Origin: a virus
DNA length: 35,475 nt
Direction: 5' to 3' (one strand)
Virus record (IMG/VR): IMGVR_UViG_3300008110_000405
Span: 1 to 35,475 of that record
The notes beneath the pieces were generated by a model that worked only from the letters and a program-made list of their open reading frames with translations, was not told the DNA's origin and did no database searches. Below are positions 8,303 through 16,474 of this stretch, in pieces. How positions within the stretch are numbered: position 1 is the stretch's first letter; each line of letters opens with the position of its first letter. The translations under genes were made by a program, and so were the position numbers.

Positions 8303-10702
8303 ATGGCAGATACCACAACCACAAACCTATTGCTGACAAAACCAGAAGTCGGTGCATCTACCGACACCTGGGGGACAAAGATCAATACCGACCTGGACAC
8401 TATTGATGCATTGTTTGATGCTGGTCCATTATTGAAGGTCACAAAGGGTGGCACTGGTGTCGGCACAAGCACTGGCACTGGCAACAATGTGTTGTCAAAC
8501 AGTCCAACACTGGTGACACCAGCTCTTGGCACACCATCAGCTGCTGTCTTGACCAATGCAACGGGCCTGCCAATTTCGACTGGTGTAAGTGGATTGGGAG
8601 CTGGAGTCGCGACATTCCTGGCAACGCCATCATCAGCCAATCTGGCAGCTGCTGTGACTGATGAAACAGGCACGGGCAATTTGGTGTTTACCAATTCACC
8701 AACTTTGGTGACGCCAGCTCTTGGCACGCCATCGGCTGCCGTGCTGACCAATGCAACGGGTTTGCCTTTATCAACTGGTGTTACTGGTGTTCTGCCAGTG
8801 GCAAATGGTGGAACAGGATCGGCCTCTGGAGTGGATTTGGCCACTGGCGTGACGGGGACACTGGCGGTGGCCAATGGCGGCACGGGCCAGACAAGTTTTA
8901 CCAATGGCCAATTGCTGATTGGTAACAGCACTGGCAACACATTGACCAAGGCATCATTGACTGCTGGCTCTGGCGTGACTATTACGCCAGGCGCTGGATC
9001 AATTGAGATCGCATTTACTGGCCCAGGAGCTGGATCAGTGACCAGTGTTGATGTGTCTGGCGGCACAACTGGTTTGACAACTTCTGGAGGTCCAGTTACG
9101 GCATCAGGAACAATTACCCTGGCTGGGACACTTGCTGTTGCAAATGGTGGTACTGGTCAAACATCTTATACAGATGGTCAATTGTTAATTGGAAATTCGA
9201 GTGGAAATACGCTTAATAAAGCAACATTGACTGCGGGTACTGGAATATCTATTACCAATGCTGCGGGTGAAATCACAATCGCTTCAAATGTATCAGGTGG
9301 CGCATTTGGTACTGACTTGTCTTACACAGACTTTTTCTTGACCTTATCAAGCGCAATAAGTTCAAGCGCAGTTAATTTGCAAGCTGTTTCTTTGGATGGA
9401 ACTAGCGAGTTAATGATTGTTCATGGCACTACTTCTGCCCATGCTGTAGTTTTTAACACAAGCACCAACACTTTTGGAACGCCTGTTCTTGTCAGAACTA
9501 CTAGTTTAAACAGTCGTAACAGCATTGCGTTAGCTTCTGTTTCTTCAACTTCGGTTTTGGTTTGTTCTTTAGTTCCAAGTACTTCGGCACTTGAAACTGT
9601 GGTTTTAACTGTTAGCGGAAGCACTATAACTGTTGGCACTCCTGTTGCAACAACTTTGTCTGCAAACAGCAGTTTAGTCGTACCCAACACACGTCTAGTA
9701 ACTGTTGGGTCAAGCTATGTTTTGAATTACTGGAATGTAACAGGAACAACACCAAAGTTTAGAGCTATTACAGTATCAGGCTCAACACCTACTGTTGGCT
9801 CTGAGTTTGCTTACACAGGTGGTGGCTCAAGTAACAACTACCATCACTCTTATGCACACAGCAGTTCTATGCTTATGAGTTTTAGCGTAACAGGTGGTTC
9901 TACTGTTTATGCTTACCCTATTTCAGTTAGTGGCACAACATTAACTGGTGGAACTGCTGCAACAGTATCAACAACAGACACGATTATTTGCACAGGACAA
10001 CTAAGTAGTAGCCGTTATGTTTTGGCTTATTTAAACACTACTGGTCGTGGCGCAGTTGTTTCTGTTAGTGGAACTACTGCAAGCATTTCAACAGCGGCAA
10101 CAACATTAACTGTTGGTACATGGTCACCACAAATTCAAGTTTTTTCTAACAAAGCATTTATCTTGACTGGTTCATCTGGCACAGACAGAATAAATGTGTT
10201 GACTGATACAGCAGGCTCTGCCTCTCTTGGTACAGAATTACAAGTTCCCGCTAATCCAGGAAACATTGTTGGCTATTTAAGTACAGAAAAAATTCTTTGG
10301 GCTTATTCCGCTTCTGGTTCAAGTGTAAATATACAGTATGGAATTTCTTCAGGTAGTCCTGTAAGAGAAAAAACATTTCAATCTGTAACAAGTACATCTC
10401 CAATTACTGCAACTGCTTTTAGTAGCGCTTACTACACTCGCCCATTGTCTGGGCCTCCTCAAAGCGGAAGCAATGTAGAAACAATTCAAAGAACATCAGC
10501 AGGCAAAATTGCCCCTGGCTATTCTGTGTTAAATCCATTTACAGTTTCTATTGATGGAACTTACGCCACAAAACTGCAACAAGCTGCAAATCCATTTGCG
10601 TCATTTAATGATGGAATATCTGAAGCAACTGTATGGGGATTGCCTCAAACAACATCTGACACGGCTACAACTATTCAACTCAGAAAAGTGACATTAGTAT
10701 GA
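8303..10702 (+). CDS. Mosaic tail fibre protein with propeller-like C-terminal half
   Basis: The 799-residue protein opens with a virion-anchor-like segment ([21 protein letters not shown]). Repeats of the type [15 protein letters not shown] and [10 protein letters not shown] follow at residues about 50-320, a common shaft module of phage fibres. From about residue 330 the protein changes. A motif like VSGST/VSGTT recurs near residues 383, 437, 491, 542 and 587, a spacing of 45-54 residues, which suggests a beta-propeller-like receptor domain. The DNA becomes clearly richer in A and T from about 9130, with different codons. This implies the distal part was acquired from another source. It is coupled to a small partner gene by ATGA. 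Confidence 0.85.
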   Translation: MADTTTTNLLLTKPEVGASTDTWGTKINTDLDTIDALFDAGPLLKVTKGGTGVGTSTGTGNNVLSNSPTLVTPALGTPSAAVLTNATGLPISTGVSGLGAGVATFLATPSSANLAAAVTDETGTGNLVFTNSPTLVTPALGTPSAAVLTNATGLPLSTGVTGVLPVANGGTGSASGVDLATGVTGTLAVANGGTGQTSFTNGQLLIGNSTGNTLTKASLTAGSGVTITPGAGSIEIAFTGPGAGSVTSVDVSGGTTGLTTSGGPVTASGTITLAGTLAVANGGTGQTSYTDGQLLIGNSSGNTLNKATLTAGTGISITNAAGEITIASNVSGGAFGTDLSYTDFFLTLSSAISSSAVNLQAVSLDGTSELMIVHGTTSAHAVVFNTSTNTFGTPVLVRTTSLNSRNSIALASVSSTSVLVCSLVPSTSALETVVLTVSGSTITVGTPVATTLSANSSLVVPNTRLVTVGSSYVLNYWNVTGTTPKFRAITVSGSTPTVGSEFAYTGGGSSNNYHHSYAHSSSMLMSFSVTGGSTVYAYPISVSGTTLTGGTAATVSTTDTIICTGQLSSSRYVLAYLNTTGRGAVVSVSGTTASISTAATTLTVGTWSPQIQVFSNKAFILTGSSGTDRINVLTDTAGSASLGTELQVPANPGNIVGYLSTEKILWAYSASGSSVNIQYGISSGSPVREKTFQSVTSTSPITATAFSSAYYTRPLSGPPQSGSNVETIQRTSAGKIAPGYSVLNPFTVSIDGTYATKLQQAANPFASFNDGISEATVWGLPQTTSDTATTIQLRKVTLV
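8501..8786 (+). repeat. Imperfect direct repeats in the tail-fibre shaft
   Basis: Segments at about 8501-8586 and 8694-8786 repeat with an offset of 195 bases (65 codons) and encode [19 protein letters not shown] plus flanks. A further protein repeat, [12 protein letters not shown] onward, occurs at 8861 and 9131 (offset 270 bases). Its second copy uses mostly A/T-ending codons. Such repeats allow recombination that lengthens or swaps fibre modules. Confidence 0.85.
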
Positions 10703-10959
10703 AAAAGATCATTACTGCCTCTGGCAAATTTGGCCCTTACGAATCGGTTGAAGTTCTTGAAGATCGTTACCGAGTGGATGGCCCATCAGACTTACCTTTT
10801 ACTGTCATTGGTCAAGGTGAGATTAGTGATGTTGTGGATGGGGATTTCCCCATTCCTGAATATGTTGCGCCCATTGTTGAAGTAACACCAGAGCCAACTA
10901 AAGAAGAATTGCTTGCTCAACTGCAAGCACTTTCCGAGCAAATTCAAGCGTTACAGTAA
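10699..10959 (+). CDS. Small tail-fibre partner/chaperone-like protein
   Basis: The 86-residue acidic protein begins [20 protein letters not shown] and ends with a coiled coil ([19 protein letters not shown]). Proteins of this shape after tail-fibre genes are often fibre assembly chaperones or short fibre partners. It overlaps the fibre stop by ATGA and shares some of its A+T richness, so both may have been gained together. Role inferred from position and shape. Confidence 0.7.
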   Translation: MKKIITASGKFGPYESVEVLEDRYRVDGPSDLPFTVIGQGEISDVVDGDFPIPEYVAPIVEVTPEPTKEELLAQLQALSEQIQALQ

Positions 10960-10961
10960 TC

Positions 10962-11159
10962 ATGGACGCTGATGTCGATAAGCGCCTGGCGGTGCATGAG
11001 GCAATTTGTGCAGAGCGATATAACTCCATCGCCAACACATTGAAAGATGGCGACAGACGCATGACCAAGATTGAATATCTGCTTTATGCAGCAATCTTGG
11101 CCGTCTTACTTGGACCAGGTGTGGCTGCCGAATTCGTCAAAAAGATTTTCGGGCTATGA
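10962..11159 (+). CDS. Putative holin (XhlA/class II-like, one membrane segment)
   Basis: The 65-residue protein has a charged N-terminal part (MDADVDKRLAVHEAICAER and RRMTKIEYLL). One hydrophobic segment follows at about 43-58 (AAILAVLLGPGVAAEF), and the C terminus is Lys-containing. This layout resembles XhlA-like haemolysin/holin proteins at the start of lysis cassettes. It is followed by a second tiny membrane protein in an ATGA overlap. Holin function is plausible but other membrane genes nearby compete for it. Confidence 0.6.
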   Translation: MDADVDKRLAVHEAICAERYNSIANTLKDGDRRMTKIEYLLYAAILAVLLGPGVAAEFVKKIFGL

Positions 11160-11266
11160 AAGACTGGGCCGTGGCACTGATCGCTGCGGCCCTTTTATCG
11201 GCCACCATCATCTGGGGCTTTTTTGTCATCATTGTTTCTCTGCCATGGTCTATGCTCTGGTCCTAA
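11156..11266 (+). CDS. 36-residue hydrophobic membrane microprotein
   Basis: The start overlaps the upstream stop (ATGA at 11156-11159) and the stop is TAA 11264-11266. Apart from the first four residues the peptide is almost wholly hydrophobic (about residues 5-32, ending PWSMLWS), so it should span the membrane once. It lies in the lysis region and could be a holin, antiholin or holin partner. No family is recognised. Confidence 0.65.
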   Translation: MKDWAVALIAAALLSATIIWGFFVIIVSLPWSMLWS

Positions 11267-11361
11267 TAGCAGCTGCCGAATACCGATGCACTAGGTGGAC
11301 ATGGACTGGTGACATCTACAATCGCAAGGTTGTCTGCATCAAGTGGGAGAAGAGGAAATGA
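11245..11361 (+). CDS. 38-residue microprotein with CTRWTWTGDIYNRKVVC-type motif
   Basis: The frame starts at ATG 11245, inside the preceding microprotein gene, and stops at TGA 11359-11361, overlapping the next start by ATGA. It encodes a short hydrophobic N terminus, a first Cys in a Trp-rich stretch, GDIYNRKVVC with a second Cys, and a basic end. I have seen this Trp/Cys pattern in small lysis-region proteins of phages. The lack of its own good ribosome site means it would depend on coupling. Confidence 0.5.
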   Translation: MVYALVLIAAAEYRCTRWTWTGDIYNRKVVCIKWEKRK

Positions 11362-11855
11362 TCATTGATCCAATGGACGCGCTAAATGGCCTGCAAAGTG
11401 CCATTAGCATGGTCAAAAAGGCCAGTAAGGTGGCCAATGACATAGGCGGTCTTGCCCCCATGATTGGCAAGATGTTTGATGCCAAGAGCCAGGCGACCAA
11501 GGCCATGCTCCAGGCCAAGCGGGAGAAAAAAGGCTCAAACATGGGCGCGGCTCTCCAGATCGAGATGGCCTTAGAGCAAGCCCGAGCTTTTGAGGAAGAG
11601 CTGAAAATGCTCTTCATGCAGACTGGCAAGATCGATGTCTGGAACAAGATCAAGGCGCGCCAGGCTGAGATGGACAGGGATGATGCCAAGGAGATGGCCG
11701 CCCTCAAAGCCGCAGACAAGAAGGCCAAGCAAAAAGAAGAAGAGATGCAAGAATGGGCCATGATCATTGGCGGCACGGCATTTGTGATTTTGCTGGTCTT
11801 CATCGGCATCAATGAGATGATGGAGCTATGCAAGGGGGCAAGGTGCGGTAGATGA
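11358..11855 (+). CDS. Helical membrane protein of the lysis region (165 aa)
   Basis: I chose ATG 11358, which has an AGAAGAGG site upstream and an ATGA overlap with the preceding stop. The in-frame GTG at 11343 is less likely. The protein is Lys/Ala/Met-rich and helical over about residues 15-130, a probable coiled coil. One membrane segment follows near 135-155 (AMIIGGTAFVILLVFIGI), then a short Cys-containing tail. No known family; possibly a virion or lysis-associated membrane protein. Confidence 0.7.
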   Translation: MIIDPMDALNGLQSAISMVKKASKVANDIGGLAPMIGKMFDAKSQATKAMLQAKREKKGSNMGAALQIEMALEQARAFEEELKMLFMQTGKIDVWNKIKARQAEMDRDDAKEMAALKAADKKAKQKEEEMQEWAMIIGGTAFVILLVFIGINEMMELCKGARCGR

Positions 11856-12001
11856 ACGAGTATCAGAAGCAGTTTGACAAACTGCTAAAGGTGTTCATTT
11901 ATATGTTGGTCGCGTGGTGGGTGCTTGGACTGCTCCGATTTTTCCCAGATGATATTAGCGACCGAATAGTGGCCAAAATATTGGGAATGTTTGGAATATG
12001 A
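11852..12001 (+). CDS. 49-residue single-span membrane protein
   Basis: ATG 11852 overlaps the upstream stop (ATGA) and TGA 11999-12001 overlaps the next start. The peptide begins MNEYQKQFDKLLKV, has one hydrophobic segment (FIYMLVAWWVLGLL) and a charged outer part. It is one of several small membrane proteins in a row here. A lysis or entry-block role is possible; nothing specific is visible. Confidence 0.65.
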   Translation: MNEYQKQFDKLLKVFIYMLVAWWVLGLLRFFPDDISDRIVAKILGMFGI

Positions 12002-12162
12002 AAATCACTCTCTACCAGGTCAATGCAAACATGCTGAAAGAGGCCCAGAGAGTGATCCATCAGCAGAATCTAAAGCAGATGGAGATTTTGAACAGACAAG
12101 CCCAAGAGGCCCACAAAAAGGCTCAGTGGATCAAACCTAATTCTGTGGATGTGATGGCATGA
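11998..12162 (+). CDS. 54-residue helical Gln/Lys-rich protein
   Basis: The gene uses ATG 11998, sharing ATGA with the upstream stop, and ends at TGA 12160-12162, again overlapping the next start. The peptide is soluble and helical, rich in Gln, Lys and Met, with a heptad-like pattern (VNANMLKEAQRVIHQQN). No membrane segment or known motif. Support is its clean place in the coupled chain. Confidence 0.6.
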   Translation: MKITLYQVNANMLKEAQRVIHQQNLKQMEILNRQAQEAHKKAQWIKPNSVDVMA

Positions 12163-12362
12163 AATATTTACTGCTGCTTTTACTGTTGACTGGCTGCGAA
12201 GATCGGTATCGATACAAATGCCAGAATCCTGACCATTTCCACGCACCAGAGTGTCAGAAGCCCAAGTGCTTATTTACTCAGCAGTGTCCAGAATACCTGG
12301 TCGCACCAATCCTAGAAAAGAAGGTGACAGATGTCCAGCCAGAATCAAAGACTAACAACTGA
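12159..12362 (+). CDS. Small Cys-rich lipoprotein
   Basis: The 67-residue protein starts with a short signal peptide of Leu residues ending in the lipobox LLTGC (Cys 13). It should therefore be lipidated and held in a membrane facing the periplasm. Four more Cys follow at about 21, 32, 37 and 43, with the pattern YKCQNP, APECQKPKC and QQC, likely forming disulfides. I recognise similar small lipoproteins in other podoviruses' lysis regions. It may act in lysis or in blocking superinfection; neither is shown. Confidence 0.75.
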   Translation: MKYLLLLLLLTGCEDRYRYKCQNPDHFHAPECQKPKCLFTQQCPEYLVAPILEKKVTDVQPESKTNN

Positions 12363-12876
12363 AGAATTCGAGGTAAGAATTTGGGGCTTTGTAGTTGGTG
12401 TTGTCACACTGATCCTTTGCTTCATCGTCATTGCACTTTTGTACTCAGTGACATTTGTCACTCAGCCGATCAAGAGCATGGCGCCAATTGACCAGGCATA
12501 CACAAAGATGCTAAACGACATCGTGCTGCTGATTGTGGGCGGCATTGGTGGTGTGATGACCAAACGGGCGGCAGGTGCTGCGGCCAAGGCTTTTGGAATG
12601 CAGCCACCACCACAGCCCATGATGCAGCAGCCCATGATGTACATGCCCCAGCCCATGATGGGCGGCTATGCAGCGCCAGGTTACAGCAACAATCACGGGT
12701 TTACTGCCAACACCAACGGCATCCCCGCGCAGCCCTTTGGCGCGATGCCGACCTGGACCAACCCAGAGCTTGATGAGTCCTGGACACCTGGACCACCACC
12801 AGACACGCCACCAGAGCATTTGGAAGATGACCATGAGCGTGTGCAGCTGGCTGCGGCCAGACAGGAGGCAGACTGA
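12331..12876 (+). CDS. Two-span membrane protein with Pro/Met/Gln-rich tail
   Basis: The 181-residue protein has membrane segments at about residues 18-45 and 65-82, separated by a short loop (PIKSMAPIDQAYTKML). A proline-, methionine- and glutamine-rich region (about 88-125) and an acidic C-terminal end follow. It overlaps the lipoprotein gene by 32 bases and its stop meets the spanin start (TGATG). A two-span protein just before the spanins is a fair holin candidate. The long Pro-rich tail is unusual for that. Confidence 0.65.
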   Translation: MSSQNQRLTTEEFEVRIWGFVVGVVTLILCFIVIALLYSVTFVTQPIKSMAPIDQAYTKMLNDIVLLIVGGIGGVMTKRAAGAAAKAFGMQPPPQPMMQQPMMYMPQPMMGGYAAPGYSNNHGFTANTNGIPAQPFGAMPTWTNPELDESWTPGPPPDTPPEHLEDDHERVQLAAARQEAD

Positions 12877-13376
12877 TGTTTGGCATCCCATTACCCTATA
12901 TTGCCATTGGCATCATCATCGCTTTGTTTGGGTCTTACCGAGGTGGCTATCACTTTGGGTGGGAAGACAGGGACAAGGAGATGCAAATCCAAATTGCCAA
13001 AAAGAATGAAGAGGCCAGGGCCACTGAGCAAAAGCTCAATGAGAAATTAAACGCAAACGCTGCCAAGTTACAGGAGACCACAGATGTCATCAATCAAAAA
13101 CAAAATGCTCTTGATCGCGCCATTCGTGCTGGCCGGGTGCGCATCAGCGCCCCAAGTTGTCCACAAGCCCCCACAACTGCCGCCACTGCCACCGCAGATC
13201 GCAAAGAAGCAGGAAGTCAATCTGACAGAACGGCTGACCCAGCTCCTGATGCCGAGCGAGAAACCCTCCAAGCCATTGCCGAAATAGTGGCCCAAGGGGA
13301 TAGGAACACAGCACAGCTCAATGCCTGCATTGACGCATATAACGAAGCGAGGGATTTGCTCCATGGTAAACGCTGA
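12876..13376 (+). CDS. Inner-membrane spanin (Rz-like)
   Basis: The 166-residue protein has an N-terminal membrane segment (about 5-20) followed by a long charged coiled-coil periplasmic domain (about 32-82) and a Cys (SCPQ) at about 93-96. A helical end completes the standard layout of an i-spanin. An o-spanin is nested in its +1 frame, and the endolysin gene follows. With its partner it would fuse inner and outer membranes at the end of lysis. The family assignment rests on layout and context. Confidence 0.85.
   Translation: MFGIPLPYIAIGIIIALFGSYRGGYHFGWEDRDKEMQIQIAKKNEEARATEQKLNEKLNANAAKLQETTDVINQKQNALDRAIRAGRVRISAPSCPQAPTTAATATADRKEAGSQSDRTADPAPDAERETLQAIAEIVAQGDRNTAQLNACIDAYNEARDLLHGKR
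13084..13287 (+). CDS. Outer-membrane spanin lipoprotein (Rz1-like), nested
   Basis: This 67-residue frame lies wholly inside the i-spanin gene in the +1 frame. It begins MSSIKNKMLLIAPFVLAGC, where LAGC is a lipobox giving a mature lipoprotein starting at Cys 19. A proline-rich segment (KPPQLPPLPP) follows, a hallmark of Rz1. The nested arrangement matches that of lambda Rz/Rz1. It would sit in the outer membrane and bind the i-spanin across the periplasm. Confidence 0.88.
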   Translation: MSSIKNKMLLIAPFVLAGCASAPQVVHKPPQLPPLPPQIAKKQEVNLTERLTQLLMPSEKPSKPLPK

Positions 13377-13956
13377 ACAACTAGAGAAGCTGCACATTGG
13401 TCCACAGTGGGTGGATGCACTCAATGAGACTTTCCAGCGCTTTGACATTTCAACGCCACTGAGGCAGGCTGCTTTTATCGGCCAGTGCGGCCATGAATGT
13501 GGAAACTTCAGAATCCTGGAAGAGAACTTGAACTACAAAGCCGAGGCTTTGCAGAAACTTTGGCCAAAGCGCTTTGACGCTGCCAAGGCCCAGATGTGTG
13601 CCAGGAATCCAAAGCTCATTGCCAACACTGTTTACAGCAACAGGATGGGCAACAGGGATGAGGCATCAGGTGACGGCTGGCGCTTCAAGGGCCGTGGCTG
13701 CATTCAATTGACTGGGTCTGCCAACTACCACCATGCAGGCAAAGCGCTTGGCGTGGACCTGATCATGCAGCCCGAGCTGGTGGCCACGCCCCAGTATGCT
13801 GCGCTGACTGCCGGGTGGTTTTGGGACACCCACAAGCTCAACCAGTATGCGGATGCCCAGGACTATCGGACCATGACCAAAAAAATCAATGGCGGGTTTA
13901 TTGGCCTGGATGATCGCATCAAACATATTAACCACGCGCTATCTGTCCTGACATAA
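13363..13956 (+). CDS. Endolysin, glycoside hydrolase family 19-like
   Basis: I chose ATG 13363 (start MVNAEQLEKL). The upstream ATG at 13321 would extend the protein far into the spanin gene without adding a recognisable segment. The 197-residue protein carries the GH19 lysozyme/chitinase-like motifs. AAFIGQCGHECGNF has the catalytic Glu at about 45, ENLNYKAEAL follows, then NTVYSNRMGNRD and the segment GWRFKGRGCIQLTGSANY. It would cleave the glycan strands of peptidoglycan. There is no signal peptide, so it needs a holin to cross the membrane. Confidence 0.92.
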   Translation: MVNAEQLEKLHIGPQWVDALNETFQRFDISTPLRQAAFIGQCGHECGNFRILEENLNYKAEALQKLWPKRFDAAKAQMCARNPKLIANTVYSNRMGNRDEASGDGWRFKGRGCIQLTGSANYHHAGKALGVDLIMQPELVATPQYAALTAGWFWDTHKLNQYADAQDYRTMTKKINGGFIGLDDRIKHINHALSVLT

Positions 13957-13962
13957 TTAGCC

Positions 13963-14613
13963 ATGGCCAGTCAAACACAACAGCTTGAAAACCCAACGAC
14001 ACCAAACCTTGGTTATCCGACCGAGGTTTACGATCGTAGGCATTTCAATGAAAACAATGGTTCTTTGAATATTTACTTCAAAAAACTCTCAAGCATTTTT
14101 GGGTCTTTGTTTGGTCCAAGGGGCGGTAAGTTTATGAATGCACCTTATGGTGCTTTCCAGGATTCAACAGACCAAACAGCTGCCAGCACCACGGCTGCCT
14201 ATGCGGTCACATTCAACACCACAGACTTTTCTAATGGCGTGACATTGGCCAGTGGATCGAGATTGACTGTGGCCGATGCTGGAATCTGGAACTGTCAGTT
14301 TTCAATTCAATTTAAAAACACAACAAATGACACCCAGGATGTGGATGTTTGGTTCAGAAAAAATGGCACTGATATCAGCAATTCAAACAGTAAGTTTGGA
14401 TTACCAGCGAGAAAATCATCAGGCGATCCATCTCATGTGATTGCGGCCATGAACTTTTTTGCTTCATTGAACTCGACAGACTATCTTGAGATAATGTGGC
14501 GTGTGAGCGATGTTGGTGTCTCCATTGAGCATTACGCTGCTGGAACAAGCCCCACAAGGCCAGCAGTCCCATCAGCCATTGTCACAATGAGCTTTGTGTC
14601 AAACATTACCTAA
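13963..14613 (+). CDS. Virion protein with C1q/jelly-roll-like domain
   Basis: The 216-residue protein has an N-terminal anchor region (about 1-65). A beta-rich domain (about 70-216) follows with alternating strands (TVADAGIWNCQFSIQF, DVDVWFRKNGTDI, STDYLEIMWRV). Its order and spacing resemble C1q/TNF-like jelly rolls found in phage fibre tips. It lies between the endolysin and a large tail protein, so it is probably a minor tail or head decoration protein. The fold is inferred from pattern alone. Confidence 0.65.
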   Translation: MASQTQQLENPTTPNLGYPTEVYDRRHFNENNGSLNIYFKKLSSIFGSLFGPRGGKFMNAPYGAFQDSTDQTAASTTAAYAVTFNTTDFSNGVTLASGSRLTVADAGIWNCQFSIQFKNTTNDTQDVDVWFRKNGTDISNSNSKFGLPARKSSGDPSHVIAAMNFFASLNSTDYLEIMWRVSDVGVSIEHYAAGTSPTRPAVPSAIVTMSFVSNIT

Positions 14614-14620
14614 TACTGCC

Positions 14621-16099
14621 ATGTACATACCACTCAAATTACCGCCAGGCATTTATAGAAACGGCACTGAATACCAGTCAGCAGGGCGCTGGTATGACGC
14701 AAATCTGGTGCGCTGGTATGAGAACACTTTGCGGCCCATGGGTGGCTGGCGAAAGCGCGCTGCTGGTCAAATGACTGGTCTGTGCCGTGGCTTTATCACC
14801 TGGCGCGACAACAGCGCCAATCGATGGATTGCGGCAGGCACTCAGTCCAAGCTCTATGCCATGGACGAGCTTGGAACACTCAAAGACATCACGCCAAGCG
14901 GATTCACAACTGGCGCGGCCAGTGCATTGTCAACCACTGGTTATGGATATAGCACATACGGCTCATTGGCTTATGGCACTGCCAGGCCAGACAATGGTGC
15001 AAGTGCGCCAGCTACCACCTGGTCCATGGACACATGGGGTGAGTATTTGGTGGCATGCTCCAATGCTGATGGCAAGCTGTATGAGTGGCAATTGGGTTTC
15101 ACGACACCAACACTTGCGGCTGCAATTACCAATGCACCAGTGAGCAATAAGGCTTTGCTTGTCACTTCTGAGCGTATTTTGATGGCGCTGGGCGCTGGTG
15201 GAAACCCACGCAAAGTGCAATGGTGCGACCAGGAAAACAATACCCTGTGGACACCAGCGGGTGACAACCTGGCAGGCGACTATGACTTGGCCACACCAGG
15301 CTCACTGTTGGCTGGCAAGCGCGTGAAGGGTGTAAACCTACTGTTTACTGATGTGGATGTCCACACAGCTCAGTATGTGGGCGCTCCATTTGTTTATGGC
15401 TTTGAAAAGGCTGGCTCTGGCTGCGGCCTCATTTCGGCCCAGGCTGTGGCTGCAATTGACACTGCTGCCATTTGGATGTCTAGGGCAGGCTTTTGGATAT
15501 ATGACGGCTATGTCAAGCCATTGCCAAGCGATGTGTCGGACTATGTCTTTGGGAATATCAACTTTAACCAGGCATCCAAAGTCTATGCTGTCCACAACAG
15601 TAAGTATGGCGAAATCTGGTGGTACTACCCCAGCAGTGGAAGCAATGAGAACGACTCTTATGTGACTTTCAACTACCGCGAGAATCACTGGAACATCGGC
15701 ACATTGGCCAGGACTGCTGGAACTGATGCCAGTGTTTTCACAAACCCAATGGCGGTATCGACTGACGGCTACATCTACGAGCATGAAGTTGGCTTTGCTT
15801 ATGACAGTGCCAGTGTATTTGCCGAGTCTGGACCAGTCCAATTGGGCAATGGCGACAACATCATGTCGGTTCGCCAGGTGATCCCGGATGAGCAGACATT
15901 GGGTGAGGCTGTGGTGTCATTCAAGACCCGAAATTACCCCACTGGCACACAATCCACATTTGGACCATACACGGCAGCCAATCCGACTTCTGTACGCTTT
16001 TCTGGTCGCCAGGTCAATGTCAAAGTCACTGGTGACACATTGGCTGACTGGCGAATTGGCGTGATGAGATTAGAGGCTGTGCCGTCTGGTAAGCGATGA
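14621..16099 (+). CDS. Tail protein (P22 gp10/stabilisation- or nozzle-like)
   Basis: I chose ATG 14621, after the upstream stop; the in-frame ATG at 14594 overlaps that gene. The 492-residue protein starts MYIPLKLPPGIYRNGTEYQ, then RWYDANLVRWYEN and GGWRKR. This opening is shared with phage DNA-stabilisation and nozzle-type proteins of podoviruses. The remaining protein is beta-rich with repeated short Trp/Gly/Asp segments, in keeping with a propeller-like tail nozzle. It likely closes the tail channel below the adaptor. It is coupled to the next gene by ATGA. Confidence 0.75.
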   Translation: MYIPLKLPPGIYRNGTEYQSAGRWYDANLVRWYENTLRPMGGWRKRAAGQMTGLCRGFITWRDNSANRWIAAGTQSKLYAMDELGTLKDITPSGFTTGAASALSTTGYGYSTYGSLAYGTARPDNGASAPATTWSMDTWGEYLVACSNADGKLYEWQLGFTTPTLAAAITNAPVSNKALLVTSERILMALGAGGNPRKVQWCDQENNTLWTPAGDNLAGDYDLATPGSLLAGKRVKGVNLLFTDVDVHTAQYVGAPFVYGFEKAGSGCGLISAQAVAAIDTAAIWMSRAGFWIYDGYVKPLPSDVSDYVFGNINFNQASKVYAVHNSKYGEIWWYYPSSGSNENDSYVTFNYRENHWNIGTLARTAGTDASVFTNPMAVSTDGYIYEHEVGFAYDSASVFAESGPVQLGNGDNIMSVRQVIPDEQTLGEAVVSFKTRNYPTGTQSTFGPYTAANPTSVRFSGRQVNVKVTGDTLADWRIGVMRLEAVPSGKR

Positions 16100-16464
16100 G
16101 CGACCAAGAACATTTGGAGAGGCTGCGCCACCATGTGGAGGCTGCCTTAGAATACTCTGGAGGCACACATAATTTTGAAGACATCACCCAGATGGTTGAA
16201 GATCACAGATTGCAGCTGTGGCCAGCCAAAGATTCGGTGGTGTTGACTGAGATCATTGTCTATCCCAGGCTCAAGAATTTGCATTATTTTCTGGCTGGTG
16301 GCGACCTAGATGAACTCTCACGGATGAGACCACTGATCGAATCCTGGGGCAAATCAATTGGTTGCACCAGGGTGACTTTGGCAGGCCGAAGAGGCTGGGC
16401 AAAGACATTTTTGAAAGACGAAGGTTACAGCCCACAATGGACTGTAATGGCAAAGGAACTTTAG
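16096..16464 (+). CDS. GNAT-like fold protein (T7 gp13-like region)
   Basis: The 122-residue protein has an N-terminal helix, then a segment LQLWPAKDSVVLTEIIVYPR and strands leading to HYFLAGGDLDEL. A helix follows with SWGKSIGCTRVTLAGRRGWAKTFL, ending in GYSPQWTVMAKEL. This is the pattern of reduced acetyltransferase-like proteins common in T7-like and environmental podoviruses beside ejection genes. The usual acetyl-CoA loop is not evident, so it may be structural rather than enzymatic. Confidence 0.75.
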   Translation: MSDQEHLERLRHHVEAALEYSGGTHNFEDITQMVEDHRLQLWPAKDSVVLTEIIVYPRLKNLHYFLAGGDLDELSRMRPLIESWGKSIGCTRVTLAGRRGWAKTFLKDEGYSPQWTVMAKEL

Positions 16465-16474
16465 GAGATAAGCA

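Noticed and set aside
8296-9066. A 256-codon leftward frame opposite the tail-fibre shaft.
   Set aside because: It is low-complexity Pro/Val/Ala sequence produced by the repeats read backwards; the forward fibre frame is clearly the gene.
8303-10702. Diversity-generating retroelement target in the fibre gene.
   Set aside because: No reverse transcriptase gene and no template/variable repeat pair with adenine-specific changes was seen; the repeats differ mainly by synonymous changes.
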